From contig CALXKM010000050.1 in assembly GCA_944388865.1 (NCBI GenBank), forward strand, positions 1 through 35,689: 35,689 nt of DNA, given 5' to 3'. Every line of letters begins with the position of its first letter. Positions within the stretch are counted from its first letter, which is position 1. Below, one piece after another: positions 6,103-14,671 of the stretch. The position numbers and the translations under genes are program-made. This stretch comes from an uncultured Duodenibacillus sp. GTDB lineage: Bacteria > Pseudomonadota > Gammaproteobacteria > Burkholderiales > Burkholderiaceae_F. Under the pieces are notes generated by a model. That model worked only from the letters and a program-made list of their open reading frames with translations, was not told the DNA's origin and did not search any database.

Positions 6103-7524
6103 ATGAACGAACTCATCGGACTGTATCCGGCCTGGCTCGAGCCAGGCATCGGCGCCGGCTGGGTGATCGGGGCAATCGCCACCATACACGTGCTTTTCTC
6201 GCATGCGTCTGTTGGCGCCGCTCTCGTTTTTGCCTGGCTGGCTCGCCGCGCAGTGACGGCAAATCAGCCGCAGCACATTGACTTTATTCGCCGCTACGGA
6301 GCTTTTTTGCTGATCTTCAGCTACGTGCTCGGCTCCGTCACCGGCCCCGGCATTTGGTTCGCCGCAACAATTGCCAATCCACGCGGCATTTCTGCGCTGA
6401 TTCACAACTTCGTCTGGCTTTGGGCGACCGAGTGGGTCTTTTTCTTAATTGAGATCGCAGGCGTCTATCTGCTCGTGTACCTGGCCGGACGCGTTCCTGT
6501 CAAAACATACTTGAGATACGCAACGATATTTGCGCTCTCGAGCGTCGGCACGCTCTTGATCATCGTGGGCATTCTCTCCTTCATGCTTTGGCCGGGATCT
6601 CCTGATTGGTACCAAACGGGCGGCGTGCTCTCGGCTTTCTTCGGAGAGTCGATGTTTGCTCAGCTTGCCGTGCGGTTTTTCTTCATGCTCACCATCACGG
6701 GCGTCGTAGGAGGCTTTGCTGCCGCTAAGACGACCGATCCGGCAGAGAAGGCATACATTGCCCGCACGCTCTCGAGCCTGGGCGCTTTCGGCGCCGTGAT
6801 GGGCACGCTCTGCTTTTACTGGTTCATGTCTTCGCTTGCTCCGGAGACGGCCGACGTGATCGGCACGCGCATGCCCGAGAGCTTCGGCATGATGATGGGC
6901 GCAAGCGTGGGCGTGGCGCTTGCCTACTTTGCTTTTACTGCCTGGCGTCCGACGATGGTTGCCATGGTGCCGGCGGCCGTAGCGACGGTTCTTATTCTCG
7001 TGCTGGGATTGGCGCCGGGCGAGACGGCTCGCGAAATCATCCGCAAGCCCTGGGTCGCCGGCCGATATGTCTATGCCAATCAAGTTGTGGGGCGAGACGT
7101 TCCGGCTCTCGGAATTCAGAGCGAATTGCCCAAGCTTGAACAAAAAGGCATTCTCGGCACCCATCCGTTCTTGCCGGAAAATCTGCGCAATCCCCAGACG
7201 CGCTGGGAGCGGCTGGAGGCTGGGCGTGCAGCGGGCATCGCTGCTTGCTCGAGCTGCCACTCGCTTACCGTTTCCGGCATCCGTCCCATGCGTGAATTTT
7301 TCCCGAAGAATGCTTCAGCTGCCGACATAGAGACTTGGCTCGGAGCAGGACTGCATCGCGGACACATCGCATACATGCCGGCTTTGCCTCTGCCGGAGAT
7401 GGACCGCAGAGTGCTGGCTGAATTCTTGGCCGAGATGATCAAGCTGCAGGCTGAAAATCCTGATCAGGCTGCTCACTATGCGGTCAAAGGCTTCCCGAAG
7501 GATCAATACGAGGAGAAGAAATAA
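6103..7524 (+). CDS. Cytochrome bd-superfamily subunit I-like protein fused to a c-type heme domain
   Basis: 473 residues: about eight membrane helices, then a periplasmic cytochrome c domain. Helix 1 has IHVLFSH, with His29 placed like the heme-d ligand of CydA. Helix 3 carries two Glu (E110, E117), like the E99/E107 pair of Escherichia coli CydA. After the last helix comes a KPWVAGRY stretch, recalling the CydA GRQPW motif. The CydA quinol-binding Q loop is not visible. The tail has CSSCH (382-386) and a candidate axial Met in YMPALP (about 425). From memory, bd-superfamily branches lacking the quinol site and carrying heme c have been described, and this probably belongs there, taking electrons from cytochrome c. 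The start at MNELIG is chosen from helix-1 alignment, although its ribosome-binding site is weak. It is the first gene of a five-gene operon. Confidence 0.75.
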   Translation: MNELIGLYPAWLEPGIGAGWVIGAIATIHVLFSHASVGAALVFAWLARRAVTANQPQHIDFIRRYGAFLLIFSYVLGSVTGPGIWFAATIANPRGISALIHNFVWLWATEWVFFLIEIAGVYLLVYLAGRVPVKTYLRYATIFALSSVGTLLIIVGILSFMLWPGSPDWYQTGGVLSAFFGESMFAQLAVRFFFMLTITGVVGGFAAAKTTDPAEKAYIARTLSSLGAFGAVMGTLCFYWFMSSLAPETADVIGTRMPESFGMMMGASVGVALAYFAFTAWRPTMVAMVPAAVATVLILVLGLAPGETAREIIRKPWVAGRYVYANQVVGRDVPALGIQSELPKLEQKGILGTHPFLPENLRNPQTRWERLEAGRAAGIAACSSCHSLTVSGIRPMREFFPKNASAADIETWLGAGLHRGHIAYMPALPLPEMDRRVLAEFLAEMIKLQAENPDQAAHYAVKGFPKDQYEEKK

Positions 7525-8804
7525 TGACTGAGAACTTGCCTCTGGCCGGAGCTCAGATGCTGACGGCCGCGCTTGCTGATCCTGCGGGCGCACCTTCTCA
7601 TCCAGCCATTTTCCTGGTTTTGGGCGTTGTAACGTTTGCGCTGCACATCGCCGCCGTGGCGCTGCTGCTGGGCAGTACCGGCGTAGCGGTCTACGGCGGC
7701 TGGCGAGGCGGTCCGCATTGGCAGCGGCTGGGTGCGACCATGGCCTTTACGGCCAAGACATCGATGGCTGCGGCCATTGTGCTCGGCGTGGCGCCCCTGT
7801 TGTTCGTACAGGTGATTTTTGATCCGTTCTGGTACGCCACAAGCATGCTCTCTGCTGTCTGGACGCTCGTGTTTCTGGCCGCACTGCTTGTGAGCTATCT
7901 GGCGCTTTACCGTGCCAATGCAGTGATGCACGCGCATAACGGACAAAGCATTTTGAGTGCGCGAGCGGTTTTTTGGCTGGTGGTTGCCTTTGTGCTCTTC
8001 ATCAAGTGCGGCGCGCTGATGCACACCTTTGCCAATCAGGCGCTCTTTCCTACGCATTGGCTTGAGTGGTACGCGCCCAATGGTCAGATTGACGCGTCGG
8101 GCCGCTCGCTGCACTACGTGCTGCTGCCGAGATTTCTCTTTTTCATTTCGCTTGCCTTGCATGTGACGGCCGGCTGGATTTACGGATTGCGCCGCTGGGT
8201 TCTTTCCAAGCGCCATGTTCACAATGAAGACGGTCTGTACTCGGATTTTCTGGAAAAAGTGGCGTTTCGTCTGGGGCAGACGGGCGGCGTGCTCGTGTTC
8301 GTGCTCGGCGTGATCTGGATGCTGATGCTGCCGCCCGAACAGCAGTGGTTCTTGTCTGAACCCTGGCCTTATGTCGGCTTGATCCCGCTGCTTTATTTCG
8401 TGGCTCTGCCCTACATCCAGAAAAGACGGCGTCTGTGCATCACATGCAACTACATGGGCTTTGTCATGTCGGTGATCATGACGGTGGTGCTTGCCGCTTT
8501 GAGAGAAGCGCTTCGCGTGGGCACGCTTTTTGAGTCATCAGGCTGGAATCCGTTTGATATGGCGGTGCATTGGGATGTGCCGAGCATGGCGATCTTCTTT
8601 GTGACATTTCTTGCCGTCGGCGGCACGAGCCTGGCTTATATCCTGAGCGCGGCCTGGACGGCGGGGCTCGAGACTTCGGGCAGAGCTGAAGCCGTTTGGG
8701 TTCCCTCCGCCGGGCATGAAAAGCTCGGCAAGTGGGCTGCCGCATTGCTGGGCATTTGGGTCGTCGCCTACTTTGTTGTCGGCGCTGCAGTGATGCTTGC
8801 CTGA
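7524..8804 (+). CDS. Second bd-like membrane subunit
   Basis: 426 residues with roughly ten membrane helices and no heme c motif. The beginning (VTFALHIAAVALLLGSTGVAV) and the next helices follow the same pattern as the first subunit: an early His in helix 1, a short loop, then helices 2-4. This suggests a diverged paralogue of subunit I. It lacks the acidic pair of helix 3: the stretch MLSAVWTLVFLAALL contains no Glu or Asp. It is therefore likely to be a structural partner, not the oxygen-reducing subunit. Its ATG overlaps the preceding stop by one base (TAATG), with a GAGGAG ribosome-binding site, so the two subunits are translationally coupled. Confidence 0.7.
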   Translation: MTENLPLAGAQMLTAALADPAGAPSHPAIFLVLGVVTFALHIAAVALLLGSTGVAVYGGWRGGPHWQRLGATMAFTAKTSMAAAIVLGVAPLLFVQVIFDPFWYATSMLSAVWTLVFLAALLVSYLALYRANAVMHAHNGQSILSARAVFWLVVAFVLFIKCGALMHTFANQALFPTHWLEWYAPNGQIDASGRSLHYVLLPRFLFFISLALHVTAGWIYGLRRWVLSKRHVHNEDGLYSDFLEKVAFRLGQTGGVLVFVLGVIWMLMLPPEQQWFLSEPWPYVGLIPLLYFVALPYIQKRRRLCITCNYMGFVMSVIMTVVLAALREALRVGTLFESSGWNPFDMAVHWDVPSMAIFFVTFLAVGGTSLAYILSAAWTAGLETSGRAEAVWVPSAGHEKLGKWAAALLGIWVVAYFVVGAAVMLA

Positions 8805-8821
8805 TGCGGAGGATGCAAAAA

Positions 8822-9187
8822 ATGATGAAAAAAAGTTTGCTCAAGCTCTCAGTCATGGTGTTGGGCGCCGCTGCAGGAAGCGTTTGGGCTGCCGGTTCGC
8901 AGGCCGATTACGATCCGCTCAAGGAGCCTTCGGGGGCAGCCTTTGCGCATATTTGCGCGGCCTGCCACGGCACGTACGGTTATGCACGCGATTCGGCTTT
9001 CCCTCCTTTGGCAGGGATGGATGCCCAGGTGTTTGCTTCAGAAATGAAGAAGTTTCGCAGCAAAGAGCGTCCCAGCTCCATCATGAGTCATATCGCTGAC
9101 GGCTACAGCGACGCGGAAATCGAGCGCATGGCGCAGTTTTTTGCAGCTTTGCCCAAGACTGCTCCTCAAGGAGGAACAAAAAAATGA
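8822..9187 (+). CDS. Periplasmic monoheme cytochrome c
   Basis: 121 residues. A Sec signal peptide (MMKKSLLKLS..., cleavage expected after VWA) precedes one class-I cytochrome c domain with CAACH at about residues 45-49. The C-terminal helix (DAEIERMAQFFAAL) is typical of small cytochromes c. The start is set by GGAGG at 8808-8812, nine bases before ATG 8822. It begins 17 nt after the membrane subunit and overlaps fccB by four bases (ATGA). Position and size suggest it is either the heme subunit of the flavocytochrome or a shuttle to the oxidase. Sequence alone does not decide. Confidence 0.85.
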   Translation: MMKKSLLKLSVMVLGAAAGSVWAAGSQADYDPLKEPSGAAFAHICAACHGTYGYARDSAFPPLAGMDAQVFASEMKKFRSKERPSSIMSHIADGYSDAEIERMAQFFAALPKTAPQGGTKK

Positions 9188-10596
9188 GAAAGTTTGATTT
9201 ATTAAACTTTGCTCGTGAGGCGGCTGCTGGAGCGCCTGACATGGTGCGCCGCAGACTTTTGACGGCTGCTGCTGCGAGCCTTGCTCTGCCGGGGGCGTTG
9301 ACTTCCGGCAAGGCTTGGGGGGCGTCTGCCGGCGCAGGCTTTCGCGTATTGATCGTGGGCGGCGGCGTAGGGGGAGCAACGGCCGCCAAATATCTCAAGA
9401 TGTGGGCGCCGGACATTGAGGTCACAGTCATTGAGCGCAATCCTTCGTTTGTTCGGCACTACGGCAGCTCCGAACATTTGACGGGCGCGGTGACGATGCA
9501 GGATCTGACGGTGAGCTATGACGGGCTGCGTGCGCGCGGCGTCAAGATTGTGCAGGCGCAAGCCAAAGGACTCGATCCGGTGAAAAGAACGGTGACGGCG
9601 CAGGGCCCCGACGGCGCTTTGGTTCAGTGCGGCTACGACGCGCTCATCGTTTCACCCGGCGTCGAGCTTTTGTATGACGGCATTGAGGGCTACAGCGAGC
9701 AAATCGCCGAGACTTCCATTCCTTCGGGCTGGATTGCCGGAGCCCAGACGGCGCTGCTGCGCCGGCAGCTTCTTGCCATGCCCGACGGCGGCACCGTGGT
9801 GATCGTTGCCCCTCCAAATCCTTACCGCTGCCCTCCGGGACCCTACGAACGAAGTGCGCTCGTCACCGAATGGCTCCTTGAGCACAAGCCGAAGAGCCGC
9901 GTCGTCATCCTTGATCCGAAAAATGATTTCGTCACCGATGAGACGATGATCCTCGGCTGGAACCATCTCTACGGCTACGCGCCGCCGCAGCCTTACGCTG
10001 AGAAGCTCGACAAGTTCATGGTTGAGCCTTCGAAAGACTGCCGCATTGAGTGGCGCCGCGAAAAAGACGGGGGCAAGCCGCTTTCCGTTGATCCCTCGAC
10101 GCTTACGGTGCGGACGCCTTCCGGAGCTGTCAAGGCTGATGTGCTCAACATCGTGCCGCCCATGCGTGCTGCCAATATCGCTCGTGATTTCGGGCTGACC
10201 AATGCTTCGGGCTTCTGTCCGATCGACAGACGCACCTTTGCCTCAAGCCTTGTTCCAGATGTGTACGTGCTTGGCGACGCTTCGATTGCTGATGCCATGC
10301 CGAAGTCGGGCTACTCGGCCAACACCCAGGCAAAAGCTTGTGCCAGAGCGATTTTGTGCCGCCTGCAGGGACTTGAGCCGCCGGAGCCGGCCTGGTCGAA
10401 TACCTGCTATGCACTCGCAGGCGACGATTGGGGACTGTTCGTAGCCGATACTTTCCGCATTGTCGACGGCAAGATTGCCCGCACCAATACCCGTGCACGC
10501 TACCAAGACCTTGACGCTTCGCGCGTTCAGCGCCAGGTGGCCGCAAAATATCTGCGGGCCTGGATGAGAAGCATCACGGCCGATTCTTTTGGCTAA
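9184..10596 (+). CDS. fccB: FccB-like sulfide dehydrogenase flavoprotein, Tat-exported
   Basis: 470 residues, the flavoprotein of the flavocytochrome c sulfide dehydrogenase family. It oxidises sulfide in the periplasm and passes electrons to a cytochrome c. A twin-arginine signal (VRRRLLTAAAASLAL, residues 21-35) exports it folded. The FAD-binding motif is VLIVGGGVGGATAA. The redox-active cysteine pair is present: C216 in PYRCPPGPYER and C408 in NTCY. From memory these correspond to Cys161 and Cys337 of the Allochromatium enzyme. A further Cys345 (GFCPID) is also family-typical. The Cys that covalently holds FAD in Allochromatium appears replaced: the segment SFVRHYGSSEHLTG has none. Sulfide as substrate is inferred from the family. 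Confidence 0.85.
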   Translation: MRKFDLLNFAREAAAGAPDMVRRRLLTAAAASLALPGALTSGKAWGASAGAGFRVLIVGGGVGGATAAKYLKMWAPDIEVTVIERNPSFVRHYGSSEHLTGAVTMQDLTVSYDGLRARGVKIVQAQAKGLDPVKRTVTAQGPDGALVQCGYDALIVSPGVELLYDGIEGYSEQIAETSIPSGWIAGAQTALLRRQLLAMPDGGTVVIVAPPNPYRCPPGPYERSALVTEWLLEHKPKSRVVILDPKNDFVTDETMILGWNHLYGYAPPQPYAEKLDKFMVEPSKDCRIEWRREKDGGKPLSVDPSTLTVRTPSGAVKADVLNIVPPMRAANIARDFGLTNASGFCPIDRRTFASSLVPDVYVLGDASIADAMPKSGYSANTQAKACARAILCRLQGLEPPEPAWSNTCYALAGDDWGLFVADTFRIVDGKIARTNTRARYQDLDASRVQRQVAAKYLRAWMRSITADSFG

Positions 10597-10616
10597 AAGA
10601 GGAGAACATACAAGCT

Positions 10617-11447
10617 ATGAAATTTCATAAATTTTGCGCCGGCATGCTCGCTCTTTTAGCCGCAGGCGTCGTTTGGTCGGCTTCAGATTCTTCGAATCAA
10701 GAAAAACTGGCTCAGAAATATGAAGCCGTTGTCGATGAAAAGGCTGCGGCTGCCCGCACAATGCTGCCCGCAGAGGTGCAGCCGCAGGCTCCTGCCCCCA
10801 AGCCGCAGCAGCGGCAGGCGTTGACTCCGCAGCAATGGAGCAAAACGCTCGCCGGCATGCCGCAGGCTGAGGTTTTCCAAGGCTTTTCGGTGCACTCCAA
10901 GCATTTCTGCTCAAGCTGCCACGGCAAGCAGGGGCTGGCCGATACCCCGAATTGGCCCGATGTGGCAGGACAGCCCAGCGCCGTGACCATCAAGGCGCTG
11001 CTCGACTATCGAGAAGGTCGACGCAAGGGGACGCCTGCCGCCGACTTGATGACTGCGGCTGTTGCAAAGCTCTCGGATCAGGAGATTGTCGATGTTGCCG
11101 CGCTCTACGAATATTTGCCGGGCCGCGGCTCTGATCGGCAAGCTGCACCTCTTGCGAGTGCTCCGAAGCTTGTCCTCAAGGGCGATCCTGCAAGGATGGT
11201 CACGCCTTGCGCGGCCTGTCACGGAACCAGCGCCAGAGGCAATCCAAACGGCCAGGTGCCTGTTTTGCACGGACAGCAGGACTCTGCGATTGAGACTGCC
11301 CTGCGCGACTACCGTTCGGGTGCGAGAACTTCCGATATGCTGATGGAGATGCGTCAATTTTCAAAGGCGCTCACCGATGAAGAGATCAAAGAGCTTGCCC
11401 GCTGGTACGCAGGCCAGCCTGGACGGCCCGCTCAGGAGCAAAAATAG
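10617..11447 (+). CDS. Diheme cytochrome c (FccA/cytochrome c4-like)
   Basis: 276 residues. An N-terminal Sec signal (FCAGMLALLAAGVVWSAS) is followed by a Pro/Gln/Ala-rich linker (about 51-72). Two cytochrome c domains follow, with CSSCH at 98-102 and CAACH at 198-202. The layout resembles cytochrome c4 and the diheme FccA subunit. GAGGAG lies 12 nt before the ATG, 20 nt after fccB. It is probably the electron acceptor of FccB or the link to the heme c of the membrane oxidase. The operon ends here with a strong terminator. The low-complexity linker is unusual and could act as a tether. Confidence 0.85.
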   Translation: MKFHKFCAGMLALLAAGVVWSASDSSNQEKLAQKYEAVVDEKAAAARTMLPAEVQPQAPAPKPQQRQALTPQQWSKTLAGMPQAEVFQGFSVHSKHFCSSCHGKQGLADTPNWPDVAGQPSAVTIKALLDYREGRRKGTPAADLMTAAVAKLSDQEIVDVAALYEYLPGRGSDRQAAPLASAPKLVLKGDPARMVTPCAACHGTSARGNPNGQVPVLHGQQDSAIETALRDYRSGARTSDMLMEMRQFSKALTDEEIKELARWYAGQPGRPAQEQK

Positions 11448-11471
11448 ACTTTTTGGCAGCAACAACAAAAA

Positions 11472-11515
11472 GCCCGCCGGGTTGAAAAAATTCAAAAACC
11501 GGCGGGTTCGTTTTT
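11472..11515. terminator. Bidirectional terminator between the respiratory operon and valS
   Basis: CCCGCCGG (11473-11480) pairs with CCGGCGGG (11499-11506). T-rich tails follow on the plus strand (TTCGTTTTT), and the reverse strand reads CTTTTTGTTG. It therefore serves the two convergent genes. Confidence 0.8.
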
Positions 11516-11561
11516 ACGGCAGACGCCTCGTTCAACGAGGCGCCATGCGCGGCCGTGTCGA

Positions 11562-14405
11562 TCAGGCTGCGGGCAGCTTGGCGAGCTGCGCCTGCACTTT
11601 CTCAAGTAGAGCCGTAAAGTCGGTCAGACGCTTTCTTTCCTGCTCAACGACGGCTGCCGGGGCGCGTTCGACGAACGCTTTGTTGCCGAGCTTGCCGTTG
11701 CACTTGCCGATTTCACCCTGCAGGCGGGCGACTTCCTTTGACAGACGTTCGCGTTCGGCGGCCACGTCAATCTCAACTTTGAGCATGAGCTTGAAGTCGC
11801 GCACGATGGCCACCGGCGCAATCGAACCTTCGTTGACCGTATCGATGTTTTCGACATGATCGACTTCCGAGAGGCGGCCAAGGAACCGGATGTAGTCCTT
11901 GACGGCAGCAACCACGGAAGCGTCGCCTTCAATGAGAAGCGGCACGCGGGTTGAAGGTGCAAGCTGCATTTCGCCGCGCAGGTTGCGCACCGCATCAATC
12001 ATCTCCTTGATGATGGCGGTCTTGGCATCGGCGTCGGCACACTCGCTTGCTGCGTCGTACTGCGGGTAGGGGGCAATCATGACGCTTGTTTCTTCATCGG
12101 CCTGACGCTTGCCTGCGCAGACGGAAACCTTCTGCCAGAGTTCTTCTGTGACAAACGGAATCACCGGGTGGGCCATGCGCAGCGTGGCTTCAAGCACGAG
12201 GGCAAGCGTATGGCGCGTAGCGCGCGCAGCCTCTTCGTCGCCGCTGTTGAGCTGCACTTTGGAGAGTTCCAGATACCAGTCGCAGAACTCGTTCCAGACA
12301 AAGCTGTAGATGGCGTTGGCGACGTTGTCGAGACGGTACTCGGCAAAGCCCTCGTGCACGGCCTTGAGCGTGCGGTTGAATTCGCCCAGAATCCATTTGT
12401 CGACGATCGAGAACTTCATCGGCTTGCCGGCATCGGCGCCGAGTCCGCAGTCCTTGCCCTCGATGTTCATGAGCACAAAGCGCGTGGCGTTCCAAAGCTT
12501 GTTGCAGAAGTTGCGGTAGCCCGCGCAGCGCTTGATGTCGAAGTTGACGTTGCGCCCGAGCGTGGCGTAGGCCGCCATCGTGAAGCGAAGCGCATCGGCG
12601 CCGTGAGCGGCAATGCCATCGGGATAGTTCTTTCGCGTCTTGGCTTCAACCTGCGGCGCCTTTTCGGGCTGACGCAGACCGCGCGTATTCTTCTTGACGA
12701 GCGACTCAAGATCGCACCCGTCGATGATGTCCAGAGGATCGAGCGTGTTGCCCTCGCTCTTGCTCATCTTGTTGCCTTCGGCGTCGCGCACGAGGCCGTG
12801 GATGTAGACGTTCTTGAAGGGGGCGCGGCCGGTGAAGTGTTTGGTCATCATCACCATGCGGGCAACCCAGAAGAAGATGATGTCGTAGCCCGTCACCAAA
12901 ACGGTCGAGGGCAGATAGAGATCGTAGGCCGTCTTCTCGTCGCCTTCAGCATCGGGCCAGCCAAGCGTTGAGAAGGGCACTAGAGCGGCACTAAACCACG
13001 TATCGAGCACGTCTTCGTCGCGCGTGAGCTCAACGCCTTCTCCTGCTTGCTTTTGGGCTTCCTCTTCGCTGACGGCGACGTAGACGTTGCCGTCCTTGTC
13101 ATACCAGGCCGGAATCTGGTGGCCCCACCAGAGCTGACGGCTGATGCACCAGTCCTGAATGTTTTCAAGCCACTGACGATAAACGCCCTGCCACTCCTTG
13201 GGGAAGATGTTGACTTCGCCGCTGGCCACTGCCTCAAGGCCGACTTCGGCAATGGAGCGTCCCGGATAGAGAGTGCCCTCGGGAGCGGGCTTGCTCATGG
13301 CCATGTACCACTGCTCGGAGAGCATCGGTTCGACGATTTCGCCCGTACGGGTTACGCGCGGCACCATGTGCTTGTGGGGCTTGACGCTTACCAGGAGCCC
13401 TGCGGCCTTGAGATCTTCGACGGCGGCTTTGCGGCACTCGTAGCGATCCATGCCGCGATACTTCTGCGGGCAGTTCTCGTTCATGTGCGCAGTCTTCGTG
13501 AGCACGTTCATCATGGCCAGGTTGTGGCGCTTGCCGACTTCAAAGTCATTGAAGTCGTGCGCGGGCGTGATCTTCACGCAGCCCGAGCCGAACTCGCGAT
13601 CGACGTACTCGTCGGCAATGACGGGGATGAGGCGATCGGTCAGAGGGAGCTTAAGCATCTTGCCCACAAGGTGCTTGTAGCGCTCGTCTTCGGGGTGCAC
13701 GGCCACGGCCTGGTCGCCAAAGAGCGTTTCAGGACGAGTCGTTGCCACCACGACGCCTTCGCTGCCGTCGGCGCCCGGATAGCGGATTTCCCACATGAAG
13801 CCGTTGTCTTCCTGACTTTCGACTTCCAGGTCGCTTACGGCGCTTTGCAGCTTCGGATCCCAGTTTACAAGTCTCAGGCCGCGGTAAATGAGGCCTTCGT
13901 TGTAGAGCTTGACGAAGGTTTCCTTGACGACGCGCGAGAGCTTGTCGTTCATCGTGAAGTAAAGGCGCTTCCAGTCCAGGCTGTCGCCCAAGCGGCGCAT
14001 CTGGTTGAGAATTGTGCCGCCGGAGAATTTTTGCCACTCCCAGATGCGCTTGATGAACTCTTCGCGGCCGATGTCGCGCTTGTCAATGCCTTCTTTTTGC
14101 AGCTGGCGCTCCACGACGATCTGCGTGGCGATGCCGGCATGATCGGTGCCCGGCAGCCACATCGTGTTGTAGCCCGACATGCGGTAGTAGCGCGTAAGCG
14201 AGTCCATGACGGATTGATTGAAGGCGTGCCCCATGTGAAGAATGCCCGTGATGTTGGGCGGGGGCAGCTGAATGGAGAAGCTCGGCTTGTTCGGGTCGAG
14301 ACCGGCATCGAAATAGCCGCGCTCTTCCCAGATCGGGTACCAGCGCGCCTCAATTTCTGCGGGCTCAAAGCTCTTGGCTAATTCATGTGTAGTGGACTGG
14401 CTCAT
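11562..14405 (-). CDS. valS: Valyl-tRNA synthetase
   Basis: 947-residue class Ia synthetase that charges tRNA-Val in the cytoplasm and edits misactivated threonine. The ATP-binding HIGH motif is HMGH (57-60, in [13 protein letters not shown]). KMSKS lies at 546-550. The large CP1 editing insertion occupies the region between them, with [10 protein letters not shown] and the conserved [12 protein letters not shown]. The anticodon-binding domain follows, and the last ~70 residues form the charged coiled coil typical of ValRS. Full length. It is transcribed leftwards, convergent with the cytochrome operon and divergent from recC. No good ribosome-binding site is seen before ATG 14405. Confidence 0.98.
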   Translation of the reverse strand: MSQSTTHELAKSFEPAEIEARWYPIWEERGYFDAGLDPNKPSFSIQLPPPNITGILHMGHAFNQSVMDSLTRYYRMSGYNTMWLPGTDHAGIATQIVVERQLQKEGIDKRDIGREEFIKRIWEWQKFSGGTILNQMRRLGDSLDWKRLYFTMNDKLSRVVKETFVKLYNEGLIYRGLRLVNWDPKLQSAVSDLEVESQEDNGFMWEIRYPGADGSEGVVVATTRPETLFGDQAVAVHPEDERYKHLVGKMLKLPLTDRLIPVIADEYVDREFGSGCVKITPAHDFNDFEVGKRHNLAMMNVLTKTAHMNENCPQKYRGMDRYECRKAAVEDLKAAGLLVSVKPHKHMVPRVTRTGEIVEPMLSEQWYMAMSKPAPEGTLYPGRSIAEVGLEAVASGEVNIFPKEWQGVYRQWLENIQDWCISRQLWWGHQIPAWYDKDGNVYVAVSEEEAQKQAGEGVELTRDEDVLDTWFSAALVPFSTLGWPDAEGDEKTAYDLYLPSTVLVTGYDIIFFWVARMVMMTKHFTGRAPFKNVYIHGLVRDAEGNKMSKSEGNTLDPLDIIDGCDLESLVKKNTRGLRQPEKAPQVEAKTRKNYPDGIAAHGADALRFTMAAYATLGRNVNFDIKRCAGYRNFCNKLWNATRFVLMNIEGKDCGLGADAGKPMKFSIVDKWILGEFNRTLKAVHEGFAEYRLDNVANAIYSFVWNEFCDWYLELSKVQLNSGDEEAARATRHTLALVLEATLRMAHPVIPFVTEELWQKVSVCAGKRQADEETSVMIAPYPQYDAASECADADAKTAIIKEMIDAVRNLRGEMQLAPSTRVPLLIEGDASVVAAVKDYIRFLGRLSEVDHVENIDTVNEGSIAPVAIVRDFKLMLKVEIDVAAERERLSKEVARLQGEIGKCNGKLGNKAFVERAPAAVVEQERKRLTDFTALLEKVQAQLAKLPAA

Positions 14406-14671
14406 AGCACAAATAGATAAATGACGAATTTTTCATTGCTCGAAGGAACTGCGGCGCGCAACAACCCGCGCCCCGCAAAACCTTCTTTTTTTGCGTTGCG
14501 GGGCGTATTTTCGCACGAAACGCAGGCTGCGACTCGGCAGCGGCAAAAACCTCTCGCAAAAACCTTCTTTTTCGTAGAATGAATCGACGGCGGCCTGCGG
14601 CGTTCTTTTCGCTGAAAATACAGATTGATCCGCCTTTGTGATGCTTCTAAATTTTTTGAGCTGGTGCTTTT
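14406..14671. other. Divergent valS/recC control region
   Basis: Contains a perfect 10-bp inverted repeat CGCCCCGCAA (14469-14478) and TTGCGGGGCG (14496-14505), with a 17-nt loop and no T-run. It also contains a near-duplicate of about 17 bp, CGCAAAACCTTCTTTTT (14474-14490), with a copy at 14555-14572 that has one extra A. Read leftwards the hairpin would lie in the valS leader. Its role is unknown. Confidence 0.45.

Noticed and set aside
13047-14381. Long open frame (444 codons) on the plus strand
   Set aside because: It is antisense to valS, whose motifs are unmistakable; the frame is open only because of the GC-skewed codon use of valS.
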